From positions 3,991,001 through 4,055,000 of the forward strand of contig OU696582.1 in NCBI GenBank assembly GCA_916048095.2: DNA of 64,000 nucleotides, given 5' to 3'. A program made the translations under genes and the position numbers. The notes beneath the pieces were generated by a model, which saw only the letters and a list, made by a program, of their open reading frames with translations, was not told the DNA's origin and did not search any database. Below, piece after piece: positions 46,050-57,096 of the stretch (positions are counted from its first letter, which is position 1; each line of letters begins with the position of its first letter). Source of the DNA: Sacculina carcini (taxonomy: Eukaryota; Arthropoda; Thecostraca; Sacculinidae).

Positions 46050-46635
46050 TGTCCCCATTGGGAATATAGCACCAAATAATGAATATATTTATTTAGGCAT
46101 ACTCACATAATACAAGCTTAGGTGAAAACATTTGAGCAAAAAGGTATAGGATATGCATATTTTATGAGGCGACGCAACCAGGCGATACACACATATGCAC
46201 ATGTATCATGTTAAGTAATTTGTAATTTTTGTTAAAATGTGTGATTAATGTAATTTTTAACATCCTTCCCATGTGGCTGTACCATTGCGTAAAGGAACCT
46301 CATTTGAGCAAAAACAATTACAGGGGAAACAGTAGATTTTGTCGCTCCTGCGTGAATACATTAGCCATGAACGCTTCATTTTTTCGCCGTTAGGTAACGG
46401 GCGGTAATAGTTACTGACAGTGAAGCGGTGTTAGATCTATTCACTGGCAAGCTGAACGTTTCGTCTTGAATGAGTGGGCCGCGTTTGATAATATCACAGC
46501 GTTGCTTGTCTGAAATTTGATCCGGTGCAGGCCGGTCTGCTGGATCATTCGTCAGTGGTGAAAATCCACTGCACACTGGCTCTTCAGCATCATTCTAAGA
46601 TTCACCTGTTTCATCCAAGTCAGTGCAAACATCGA
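46050..46635 (-). pseudogene. Fragment resembling the N-terminal region of hAT/ZMYM-type transposase proteins
   Basis: On the minus strand (46576-46376) the translation NDPADRP followed by KQRCDIIKRGPLIQD resembles the DPA-W...R..I...GP segment found before the TTF-type zinc finger of hAT-derived and ZMYM-like proteins. The rest is AT-rich and uninformative. Repeated at 55914-56497 (minus-strand frame 56438-56238). Confidence 0.4.
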
Positions 46636-46954
46636 TATTCAGAAGCTAACACAGTGCGTAATCGAACTAAGCAGACAAGTAAAAAATATAAATACTAGAC
46701 CCGAGGATATCAGGCCACAGAGACATAAATTGCAGCAATATCCGCAGCGTGGACCACCACCACCACCGATTAATAGATACTGGAACCAACAACCAAATCA
46801 GCAAAGAACAATGCCTCGAAGTTTCCAGGCTGCACAAAAATATTCATGGACCCCAGACGGACAACCAATATGCCAACACTGTGGTAGAATCGGTCACACT
46901 AGACAACATTGCAGGGCTCGTATGATGCCAGCAAGAAATCAGTCGGAAAACTAA
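46636..46954 (+). pseudogene. gag: Gag C-terminal fragment with one zinc knuckle
   Basis: Open from the repeat boundary (about 46632) to a stop at 46952-46954. A Gln/Pro/Asn-rich stretch is followed by a single CCHC knuckle, CQHCGRIGHTRQHC (46870-46915). The N-terminal matrix/capsid part is missing, so this gene is broken at its left end. Pol begins in the -1 frame within the last 45 bases, as in retroviral gag-pol overlaps. Confidence 0.7.
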
Positions 46955-49900
46955 AGAAAACCGCTATTGAAACTGGTCAGTATGTGGTTCAGACTTCTAA
47001 ACCCAGTGAACATTTGGTTGGTAATTTTAATATAAATAATAATACACCAATGTGTTATGCAAATGTAGGAGGCAAGCGAATTTACATATTGATTGATACT
47101 GGGTGTGACGTAACAATAATATCAAAAGAAATTGTGATGAAATTAAATCAATTGTATAAAATAATTCTCGACGATGCCGTACGCTTAACTAGTATTACCG
47201 GAACAAGATTAAAAAACGCTGGAACTATTAAATTACCCATCTGTCTTGCTAAATTTAATAGTGAATATGATTTTAGAGTGGTAGAGAACTTGAAGTCCAA
47301 AAGTTAAAAATACTAGGTAGTACAATACCTTTAGTGTCAAAGTCGGCTCTAAATGCACCAAATAAGCACTTGATAAGACTAAACAATTCTGTAAAAATTG
47401 ATCCTAGGACTTGTACAACTGTATTTGACGAATATATCGAAAATTGGGATAATAAGTGTAATGAATTTGTGATAACACCGGATCATAAGTTATATCCATT
47501 CAATATGGAGCCATTGCTACATGTGAAGCAAACAGTGACAAGTATCACGAATAATTGTCTGTCCATTTTCTTTGTTAATTATTCCACTCGCCGACTGAGC
47601 TTACCAGCTAATCAAGTAATTGGTTATGGAGAACCAACGCAAAATTTCAATGTAGCAGAGGTGAAGCAGGGCAGGGAATGTAAAACAGATGAAAGACAGG
47701 AAGTGAATATGAATCATTTGACTGCTACACAGAAAGAGAAAATTGTTCAATTGTTAGAACAAAATATAGATACATTTGCTAAATCAAACATGGATTTGGG
47801 AAAAACTGACCTAATGGAAATTAAAATAGAGACTGAAGATAACGCCAAACCCATCAAACAACAACCGTACCGATTACCGTATAGCCAGCGACAATTTGTA
47901 GAGGAACATTTGAACGAATTATTGAAGGCTAATCTAATTAAGCCATCCCAATCACCCTGGGCATCACCAATTTTATTAGTGTCAAAGAAAGATGAATCAC
48001 TCAGATTATGTGTTGATTATAGGAAACTGAACAGGGTCACAAAGAAAAGTGGGTATGCATTGCCCAGGGTCGATGATATATTAGCATCTCTCGGAGGATC
48101 AAAGTATTTCACTTCACTAGATTTAAAATCAGGATATTGGCAGATTCCCGTACACAAGGATTCAATTCCAAAGACAGCATTTACTTGTTTCTTAGGGAGT
48201 TTTGAGTGGAATTATATGCCGTTTGGACTTGCTTGCGCACCATCGGTGTTTTCAGAACTGATGAATACTGTACTACACGGAATACAGTATAAATTTTGTA
48301 TTGCTTATATGGACGATATCATAATATTCTCAAGATCATTCGAGGAACATTTGGAGCACTTGAAAATTGTATTTGAACGACTCAAAAAGGCCAGGTTGAA
48401 ATTAAAGCAGTCAAAGTGTGAATTTTTACGCCCGGAAATTAATTATTTAGGACACGTAGTGTCACCCAGTGGTATTAAACCGGATCCTAACAAAGTTATA
48501 GCACTGAATAAGTTACAAACTCCAAGAACAGTAAAAGACATTCGTTCATTTATCGGATTAGCCAGTTATTACAGAAGATTCATATCAAAATTTGCGGAAA
48601 TTAGTAAACCATTAACATCCTTAACACGGAAACATGCACGCTTTTAATGGTCACGTCAGTGTCAAAAAGCGTTTGACCAATTGAAAACAGCTCTCGCAGA
48701 ATCACCAATACTAAATTACCCAGACATGAACAAGCCATTCAAATTATACACGGACGCTTCAGATGTTGGAATATGCAGTGCATTAGTACAAGAAACAGAT
48801 AATGGACAAGAAAGGGTGATTCAGTTTCTGTCACATCAGCTATCTAACTCACAGATGAACTGGCCGATAATCGAGAAAGAGGCTTATGCCATTGTGTACT
48901 CTTATCAGAAGTTTCGACCATATTTGTATGGAGCTAAATTCACCGTATATTGTGATCATAAGCCGTTGCAACATCTTTTTACATCTGAAATGAGGAACCC
49001 ACGCATACAACGATGGGCTATCATGCTGGACGAATATAAATGTAATGTCGAATATATTCCCGGATCAAAGGATATTGTTGCAGACGCTCTATCAAGATTG
49101 CCGACAGAAGAAACTGAAGTAAACCTCATTGATTCTGATACTTACGCAGGGGCACAATTGAGTAGTACAATAGAGGCATGCCCAGAAAATAAAGATATTG
49201 AGGATAACTGTGAATAAATTATCAGAAGCTCGAACAATCTTATAAATTTACAAAGAGAAAACAAATATTTTGCAGCCATAATTACAATACTTAATGATAA
49301 AAGTAAAGAATGCAACTTACGCCCAACAAAAGAAGTGAAATCATTTGTAATGCATGATGAATTTTTGTATCACATATCAGACCCCGACAATTGTAACAAA
49401 CATCCCGGCATGCAGTTGTGCATTCCATCACTTTTCAGACCATTATTAATGAAGGAATCCCATGACAGATACTTAGGTGGACACTTTGGAATTGATAAAA
49501 CGTATACAAAAATACGATCACGATATTTCTGGCCCGACATGTATAAGGATATAGTTCAGTATGTCACAAAGTGCGTTCAATGTAATATGAGAAAACTCCA
49601 CAAACAAAAACCACCTCTGCAAGACATGCAAATCCCTCATTATCCCTTTGAGATTATTTCAATTGATTGTTGCGGTCCATTCCCTTTGAGTTATGCTGAA
49701 AATAAGTTCATAATAAATATTGTTGATCATTTTTCCGGATTCCCCGAATCCTTCCCAGTACCAGACAAGTCTGCAGATCAAATATGTAGAATTTTAATTG
49801 AAGATATTATTCCCCGTCATTCCTGTCCCCGTGTCATTGTCAGTGATAATGGATCATAATTTCGCCATGAGGTGATCAATCAATTGAATATGTTCTGCAA

Positions 49901-51134
49901 TATCAAGCATATCCGAACATCTGTATACCACCCTCAAGCCAATGCTAAAGTAGAGCGTTACCATCGAGTTCAGAATGATTTTCTAGCAAAAACAGTTGAT
50001 GTATCTCAACGTGATTGGGACAAGAAAATTCCATCACTATTGGCTGCACATCGCACAGCAGAACATGAAACTACTCGTTTGTCACCATTTTTTGTATTAT
50101 ATGGCAGAGAACCAGTTATGCCAATGGAAACCATATTAACACCAAAATATCGTTATTATGGAGAAGACTATTTATCCACCATGTTGGTAAACATGAATCA
50201 AACATTTCATCACGTTCGACATCACTTGGTGTTAGGTCATGAAAAGAATCGCCAATATTATGATAAAAAAACAAAACCAATCAATTTAAAAACAGGAGAC
50301 CTTGTTTACTTCAGAAATCCTTCCAATGCTTCGACTAATAAATTATCGCTCCGATGGGATCCTAATTATCGAATAATACAGTTTATAAGTCCCGTTTCAT
50401 GTTTGATTAAAAACCAAGTGAACGGAGAAACACATAAAACACATGTAGAGAACCTACGACTTAGGAATGAGGCTTTAGTATGGAAACAATATAATACTAA
50501 ACCTGAACATTTGCATAAAAAGTATCGGGAATTTCAGCGGTCATATATACCAATAAGTACACGAATCACCAGACAAAATGCTCCAAATGAAACAACCTTA
50601 CAACCTACAAAAGAAGATTCAGTAGACAATATGCCACTAGAGGAGAGACTAAGACTAGCACGCGAACAGAGGGACATACGGGACATTGTTAAAGACACGG
50701 AGGTTGCGCCGCCAACAATCACAACAAACGCTAAACGCTCATCAGAGATTAATGAGACCATTAATAAGAAAAAGAGAGATGAATGGAAAAGAAAAACAAG
50801 TTCGTCTGAAGATGAGGAACAAAACAAGCGAATGAGAATGACTAATGAATTAGATGTTGGTATAGATACAGTGGATTTCATACAAGAAAATGAGAGTAAA
50901 AGCGGTCTTATAAAATACGAAACGGATATTGAGGAAGGTTCCATAGACTTCACTGATGGATGTATGAATGCATTAAATATTGAGCAACAGGATAATGTAC
51001 GAGGCACACATGGTGTCAAGAGAACAAGCTTGTGTCAACCGTCTAACGGTGAAAATACACAAGACATTAGGTTGAAAGCATTTAACATGCTACTAAATAA
51101 ACAAGCGGAGTTATTGAAGCAATTGCTTTGTTGA
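46909..51134 (+). pseudogene. pol: Pol of the env-bearing element: protease, RT, RNase H, integrase, interrupted
   Basis: The protease (ILIDTGCDVTIISKE) is in one frame to about 47280; a single frameshift near 47281-47290 moves to the frame used by everything downstream. RT (LRLCVDYRKLNR, AYMDDIIIFS) runs to an in-frame TAA at 48645-48647. RNase H (KLYTDASDVGI, EKEAYAIVY) runs to TAA at 49215-49217. The integrase HHCC motif and first catalytic Asp (HDRYLGGHFG, CVQCNMRK, IDCCGPF) run to TAA at 49857-49859, exactly at the DNG motif. The rest of the integrase (NAKVERYHR) follows, with a GPY/F-like module (LSLRWDPNYRIIQF) and a ~230-residue charged C-terminal tail. All domain motifs are intact apart from these breaks. 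Confidence 0.85.
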
Positions 51135-51319
51135 CTAAGTCGGTTAGTTGAAACTGGAGGCATACACAGAAGTATGCTACGACCTCAATTAACGGCCAAT
51201 AAAGTAGATTGTGACTAACACAGATAATGTACAAACAGTGTTCAGTGAGACTATAACGTGTCATGGGGCCAAATTATTATGTATAAATATACAATAAATT
51301 ATTACAGTCGCGTAAACAC

Positions 51320-53581
51320 ATGCTTCATACATTAATAACATACACTTTAACCGAGATAAGTAATTCTTCAATGTTTTATTATGTTAATAGGAAGATGCTT
51401 CTACGGATGCTGCTACCTCTACTGGTTTATTTCCTTATTATGGAGGCAAATCCTATTTTCCTCCCACGTGGTAAACTACTCTCATCCTTTTCTTCCTGGA
51501 TGCTGCATGTGCCTTTTAGTTTCAGAGTAATAAAAGAAGATCTTCAGAATCTAATAAATAAAACTCATGAGTTGGACTTAAAAGAAAAGAGATGGTCAAG
51601 TCAATGGCATGCAAACATCTATACGCATTGTTATCACTTGTGTAATATGTTAGAGGCAGTTGAAACAAATATCAACATACTCAAGTACGAGACAGCACTA
51701 GCACAAACTGAATTAACAGAACTATTAGATCCCTCTATCGGAACCAGAAAAAGAAGGACAGCAGTATTGCCGTTTGTGAGAAATATAATGTCGACATTAT
51801 TTGGATCAGCTACTGATTCAACCATAAATGAGATATTGAATAGAATAGTTGAATTGGAGTCAAACCAAGGGGAAATGCTGCATTTGTCCGATAAATCGTT
51901 AACTATTCTAAACAATGTAACCACAGCCACACAAGGGAATAGAAAGGCCATCAACAAACTCATTAATTACATAAATATAATAGGAGACAAACTAATTGAG
52001 CTAAACCACACTCAGTCTAATCGTATGGAGTCTCATCAGGCCTATCAACAGATTCTAAGTGCATTCAACCAATTATTCAACTCCTTCCAAGACCTTCGTT
52101 TAGTGACTAAACAAGTTAAATTAGAAATATCGTTAGCTCAGGCAGGTATTCCTCCCAGATCATTGCTTCCAGCTGCCACGTATAAAAATACGCTGCGATC
52201 AATCAGCACTAAATTGCCCAGGACCATTAGTCTTCCATTCGATATCAGCAGCACGGCTGATATTTACTCCTTAGTGCAATGCTCTCTAACTATGACACGC
52301 AGAAAAGGAGAAATAGATGGTTTCCTACTACACATTCATATACCTCTTTTAAATTATGCCATAGCTTATGATACTTATGAAGTGGTTGGGATACCCAAGC
52401 CAATTCAGTTTGAAAATAAGCTAATGACTATTTCTACAGTGGTTCCTGATCACACTTTCTTAGTCATATCACCAGATTTAACGCAATATGCTATAATTCA
52501 AGATCCAACGATAAACATGTTTTTGGCCAGTAAAGTACCATTTTATCCGTTTAAAGGGGCATTTTATAACACGGCTCATTCAAAACCTTGCCTGGTAACA
52601 TTGTTCTTAAACCATACGCCTAATGTGGATAATAAATGTACTCAAATAATTCGAAATATATCTGACACGTACACAATTGCACATCATGTTGTAGAAGGAC
52701 ATTGGGTATTAATTCACTCCCCAAATATAACTTTGAAAATCGAATGTGGTAATAGTTCATTTACAAAACGATTAATTAACAAAATAATTTCACATGTTAA
52801 AATGGAAGAAGGATGTTCAGCTAGCACTCTTGATGTAAAATTACCTAGATACTATGCCCGTTCAACAACCATTCAAGTACAGAATGCTACACAACATATA
52901 ATAAATAATATAGGAAATCCAAATTTGGTTTACCTACATATAAATACTAATAAAGAACAATTACAGGACCATTTGAAGTTTCTGGACAATATTCCTGATG
53001 AAGGAATAACCATAAAACAAATGAAACAACAAGTCAAACAATTACAGAACTATAAATCTCATAAATTATACACACAAACCGGGTTTCCCATCCTGTTCAC
53101 AATGGTAGGCATATTAGTTCTGTTTGCAGTTATTGTTAAGTGCTATAAACAAAATAATCAATTACCTCCTATACTACCGTCAACTATTCAAATCCCCACT
53201 GTTTCACAACCTATCCTGGCATCAAAATCCCACTGCCACACCAATGCAAAACGAGCCACAGGGAAGAAGTACTCGCGCTTTCGGCCTGAAAAGTCAAGAA
53301 TAACTCAACTACTGCATGCTGAATCAACAGGACCGAATAATTTAGTACAAAATGATCAACGGAGTATCTTCAATCTTGCCGGAGGTACTAATAACAAGAA
53401 TGCCGCGACACAACTTCGGAATCCAACGCATCCTCGCCAGCCGTCACAATCAAGAGATCTTAGAGGTGTTGGTAGACTGGGAGAACTGGTCATCATACAA
53501 CGCGACCTGGGAACCATTATACAGCCTGCCTATCGGTGTATTACTCCAATACCAGCTGGAGATCTCCCAGCCTGCAACTGA
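51320..53581 (+). CDS. env: Envelope glycoprotein-like protein (errantivirus/baculovirus-F type)
   Basis: 753 codons, uninterrupted. A hydrophobic signal-like segment (MLLRMLLPLLVYFLI) starts at residue 26, so translation may begin at 51395 rather than 51320. A furin-type site (TRKRR, residues about 142-146) precedes a hydrophobic fusion-peptide-like stretch (AVLPFVRNIMSTLFGSA). Long helical regions, several N-glycosylation sequons and conserved cysteines follow. A transmembrane segment (GFPILFTMVGILVLFAVIV, about 591-609) is followed by a ~140-residue tail. In this family Env mediates membrane fusion; function here is inferred. It lies 185 bp after pol and overlaps the chromodomain ORF by 230 bp in another frame. 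Confidence 0.83.
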   Translation: MLHTLITYTLTEISNSSMFYYVNRKMLLRMLLPLLVYFLIMEANPIFLPRGKLLSSFSSWMLHVPFSFRVIKEDLQNLINKTHELDLKEKRWSSQWHANIYTHCYHLCNMLEAVETNINILKYETALAQTELTELLDPSIGTRKRRTAVLPFVRNIMSTLFGSATDSTINEILNRIVELESNQGEMLHLSDKSLTILNNVTTATQGNRKAINKLINYINIIGDKLIELNHTQSNRMESHQAYQQILSAFNQLFNSFQDLRLVTKQVKLEISLAQAGIPPRSLLPAATYKNTLRSISTKLPRTISLPFDISSTADIYSLVQCSLTMTRRKGEIDGFLLHIHIPLLNYAIAYDTYEVVGIPKPIQFENKLMTISTVVPDHTFLVISPDLTQYAIIQDPTINMFLASKVPFYPFKGAFYNTAHSKPCLVTLFLNHTPNVDNKCTQIIRNISDTYTIAHHVVEGHWVLIHSPNITLKIECGNSSFTKRLINKIISHVKMEEGCSASTLDVKLPRYYARSTTIQVQNATQHIINNIGNPNLVYLHINTNKEQLQDHLKFLDNIPDEGITIKQMKQQVKQLQNYKSHKLYTQTGFPILFTMVGILVLFAVIVKCYKQNNQLPPILPSTIQIPTVSQPILASKSHCHTNAKRATGKKYSRFRPEKSRITQLLHAESTGPNNLVQNDQRSIFNLAGGTNNKNAATQLRNPTHPRQPSQSRDLRGVGRLGELVIIQRDLGTIIQPAYRCITPIPAGDLPACN

Positions 53582-53924
53582 CAACTCACTAATACAGCGC
53601 TGGGGCCCACAAGGACCCCCTGGTCCACGACACAACAAAGTGGGCACTTACCAACACGAGCCCCGACGTCGACAACACTTTAATGAACGACCCGACGGAC
53701 TACAATATAGATGGGGGCGTGTGCCACTCGAAGACGGCCGAATGGTAGTCTATGATGTCAACGACGGGCTGCCGCGGGCTCTGGTTCACGCCGCCGATGA
53801 AAACGACCAGAGAGAGCATGGACGCCGGGTTGACAGAATATACCCTGCCGGTATACCTTTGTTACCCGACATAGTCCCTGAACAACATCGCCAACCTGGA
53901 TCGAGACGGGGGCGTCGATGTTAA
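53352..53924 (+). CDS. Overlapping ORF with an N-terminal chromodomain
   Basis: 190 codons from ATG 53352, in a different frame from env. Residues about 21-70 match the chromodomain pattern: NFGIQRILASR, then EVLVDWENW, then NATWEPLYSLP and a terminal helix (GVLLQYQLEI). The aromatic-cage positions are occupied by F22, W43 and W46. The rest is Arg/Pro/Gly-rich and ends with RRGRRC at the candidate polypurine tract. Chromodomains in gypsy elements are normally fused to the integrase C-terminus and guide integration to chromatin; here it is separate, downstream of env and overlapping it. It could be a separate ORF, an env-tail extension after frameshifting, or the result of an old frameshift mutation. 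Confidence 0.75.
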   Translation: MINGVSSILPEVLITRMPRHNFGIQRILASRHNQEILEVLVDWENWSSYNATWEPLYSLPIGVLLQYQLEISQPATDNSLIQRWGPQGPPGPRHNKVGTYQHEPRRRQHFNERPDGLQYRWGRVPLEDGRMVVYDVNDGLPRALVHAADENDQREHGRRVDRIYPAGIPLLPDIVPEQHRQPGSRRGRRC

Positions 53925-54720
53925 GGCCATTTTTCACCAACACCTTAACAACACTTCCCATGTTCCCCTTATCAACTTGTGTTGTGCAATCATTAATTAA
54001 ATACGTGTGGTATGTGTAGTTGTGTTGGAATATAGTATTGTGTTGTTTCAAATGTTACGGTGTGAACGATAGCTGGTCTTGTGTCAAACAGGCACATGCG
54101 TTAATGTACATGTCTGCGTGTGTGTGTTCGTTTATAGAGAAATCTTCACACGTATATGATAGGACTATTTGAATGTATGGATCACAAAATAACTCGTGAA
54201 GGATTCTAGCTAATAATTTTTAATGAAAATGTAAAGATAACTGGTCTGAATAATTATAAAACATCACTCGTAAAGCTGTTGAGTATTTTGGGCTAATACT
54301 GAACGCTGGAGCTGTCAGTTATTGATGCTGCCGGAATACCACAAAACTATTGGGATGAGGCAAACATCGACAAAAGACAGTTAATGCGCCAGAATTCACC
54401 AGCAATTGACTGGTGACACAGGACGCTCCTGTGTTTTATGTACGGCCCTGTCGACTCGATGTGACAGTTGATTATTATAGACGCACAATGCTGTATACAC
54501 ATACTTGCGGAGTATGTGTGTATGGTGAGAAGTGGCGCTGTATAATCACTGATCACTGATCCCTGATTATGCCTAAGTTCTACCCTGAAGTGGAAACTCT
54601 GCAAATAATGACTGGCAGTTTGCTATAATTGTAACTATCACGATTCAGTAGAGCCGTTGGCTTTGATGGCCGTGATTGCGTCTAGTGTTCACATTCGTTT
54701 AAAACACCTCGCAGCTGTGA
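53919..54720 (+). repeat. Candidate 3' LTR of the env-bearing element
   Basis: A purine-rich GAGACGGGGGCG (53903-53914) is followed by TGTTAAGGCC at 53919, in which TAA is the stop of the chromodomain ORF. The remaining ~800 bp to the next repeat is non-coding. No second copy exists in the window, so the LTR assignment is unproven and its right end is unknown. Confidence 0.35.
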
Positions 54721-56497
54721 TATAACAAAGTTATAATCAGACCAGTTTTCTATCTGTCAGTTTACTCAGTTTTCTTTCTCTCTCTTTCTCAGTTTACGTT
54801 CGCGTTCTTTCGCGGCTTGCTTGTGCAGCTGTCGTTAGGCTAATTTATGTGTTAGAGCGACGCCCGTATTACACGGCGCCTGGTATGTTTGGCACGATTG
54901 GAGTATGTGTGACAGTAATTAATGACCCTTTTTTGTACGTTTGACTTGGCTGATCATCTCGAGGCAACACGCCTGTGTACTGTCAGATCGCGTTTAGAAA
55001 TAGCTTGTGTCCCGGTTGTGTAGTTCGAGCAGTTTGGCCAGCTGGCAATTGCTTGCGAAATATGGTGCCAACGACGTGTGTTCGTAGGTATATAACCCGG
55101 GGTTTACTGATAATAAGGGGGTACTTTGGCTGTGCTTGTTGGTGGGTCAGTTGGTTTGGTTGGACTGTCGACGTGCGAGGAAGGACTCACCACTCACTCA
55201 GGCAAGCCGTAATTAATTCATTAGATTTAAGAATAACTTTAACGTAGATTGACTGATTGCTGAAAATATACAATTCAACCTCAACTGGGTGATCATTACT
55301 TGTTATCGCGGACCACAACATCAAGAGGAACTATCAAGACTTCACGATCAGCCGAACGAAGATCAATATCACAACATATTATTATCATCGTTACAAGAGT
55401 GCGTCCAGGGAGATTGGTGGATTATGCCTAGTAATATATTATGTGCGGGATATATAATGTTTACGCGTATATTTGGTCTTTAATGCGTTGTGTGTGTCCA
55501 TGTAGTAATTCGTGTTGAATCTTGTTGCGCTTTTGCGGCGAAGGCCACGTAAACCTGAATGGGCGCGGCCTAACAGCAACAACAACAACGTGTATTTGCT
55601 ATAGCGCCAGTAAAACACAAGCGCGAAAAACGGAAAACATCAATTGAGATCAAACAAGAATTGTAAAGAATATGGGAGAAATGAGCAGGTAAAAGATAGA
55701 GAAGTCATAAAACAACCAAAATGGGTAAATAGCAAGAACAAGCACAAGTCGAAAGGTAGGCACTAGTCGAAAGGTAAGGAAATTAGGTCTCTGGGTATTC
55801 TGTTGGGCGATTTCGCATAGGTGGGTTAGGTTCCAGAAGTTGAAGTTTGTTACTGGTCATTATATTAATACATTCTGGTTTCTAATTAAGTGTCTTCTAA
55901 CGTCGACACTACATGTCCCCATTATGGATATAGCACCAAATAATGAATATATTTATTTAGGCATACTCACATAATACAAGCTTAGGTGAAAACATTTGAG
56001 CAAAAAGGTATAGGATATGCATATTTTATGAGGCGACGCAACCAGGCGATACACATATGCACATGTATCATGTTAAATAATTTGTAATTTTTGTTAAAAT
56101 GTGTGATTAATGGAATTTTTAACATCCTTCCCATGTGGCTGTACCATTGCGTAAAGGAACCTCATTTGAGCAAAAACAATTACAGGGGAAACAGTAGATT
56201 TTGTCGCTCCTGCGTGAATACATTAGCCATGAACGCTTCATTTTTTCGCCGTTAGGTAACGGGCGGTAATAGTTACTGACAGTGAAGCGGTGTTAGATCT
56301 ATTCACTGGCAAACTGAACGTTTCGTCTTGAATGAGTGGGCCGCGTTTGATAATATCACAGCGTTGCTTGTCTGAAATTTGATCCGGTGCAGGCCGGTCT
56401 GCTGGATCATTCGTCAGTGGTGAAAATCCACTGCACACTGGCTCTTCAGCATCATTCTAAGATTCACTTGTTTCATCCAAGTCAGTGCAAACATCGA
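54721..56497 (+). repeat. Right copy of the 1.75 kb direct repeat (LTR plus flank)
   Basis: Comprises the Mag-like LTR (54721-55913) and the hAT-like flank (55914-56497). Not preceded by any Mag-like coding sequence, unlike the left copy. It continues rightward into 56498-57000, which the left copy lacks. Confidence 0.85.
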
Positions 56498-56524
56498 GAG
56501 TTGACTCAGGGAAAATAGTCCTTT

Positions 56525-56974
56525 TTGTGTTTTAGGTGTTCCCCAAATACAAGCACAAATATCAACGTGAGTTCTGTGTTAAACCATAATATTTGCATAC
56601 ATCACAATATATTTTACAACAGCTACAACACTACAATCACAACACAATCATCATCGCACAGCCAATACAGCAGCCTCTCCATGATCGCGGGGTTGCGAAC
56701 AGCTTTTAGTCGCAAAGTTTGTTGCCACCATAGCGGAAACGCTACAGTCCTCGTAAAATTCTTGCATGTAGACAAATCAATATGTGTGCTAATCTCAGTG
56801 GGTACATTATCAGTGATGAATTTACCATTTCGTGGGACTGAAGAGAATCTTGGAGCACACTTTAATGGAGATTTTCTTGGCTTGGTTGAGCTGCTGTCAA
56901 AGTATGATCCTATTCTTGAAAGCTTTGCTGAGAGTTATGAACAAAAAAACTCCCATATGTGGTGTAAACTGTGA
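56525..56974 (+). pseudogene. Fragment of hAT/ZMYM-type (DUF4371-like) transposase
   Basis: The translation contains LPFRGTEENLG followed by GDFLGLVELLSKYDPILESF, which resembles the LAFRGHxE...GNFLELLxLLxxYDPxL block of hAT-derived DUF4371 proteins. The catalytic and zinc-finger parts are absent. Only about 60 residues match; the upstream half of the frame is not recognisable. A domain fragment, probably dead. Confidence 0.6.
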
Positions 56975-57096
56975 ACGCCTATGCTGTTTGTAATTGTAAC
57001 TATGAATGCCTATGATGTACGCTTATGTGCAGTGTGGAATTGTGGTGCTAGTAAGCGCTCTATTTGTGTGTGTGTGTATGTACTGGTTGTACGTGT

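Larger units (their letters stand above)
44886..46635 (+). repeat. Left copy of a 1.75 kb direct repeat (LTR plus flank)
   Basis: Matches 54721-56497 at high identity (a few per cent difference by eye). It combines the Mag-like 3' LTR with 586 bp of downstream flank (46050-46635). The right end cuts straight into a gag coding region of the next element, with no primer site between. Confidence 0.85.
46636..54720 (+). mobile_element. 5'-truncated env-bearing gypsy element (errantivirus-like), pol decayed, env intact
   Basis: Contains the last part of gag, a pol region, an env ORF and a further overlapping ORF with a chromodomain. The 5' LTR, primer site and most of gag are absent: the left 1.75 kb repeat abuts gag coding sequence. 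A candidate 3' LTR begins at 53919. RT-RNase H-integrase order and an Env with a furin-type site fit errantivirus-like Metaviridae. Pol has one frameshift and three in-frame stops and cannot be made as one protein. Confidence 0.82.

Noticed and set aside
44886..46635. 5' LTR of the env-bearing element
   Set aside because: No primer site or leader follows; the repeat abuts the middle of gag, and its first 1.16 kb are the LTR of a different (Mag-like) element. Kept as an open question in the findings.
50534..51019. 161-codon minus-strand frame
   Set aside because: Antisense to the charged tail of pol; Ser/Leu-rich composition is the mirror of Lys/Glu-rich coding sequence.
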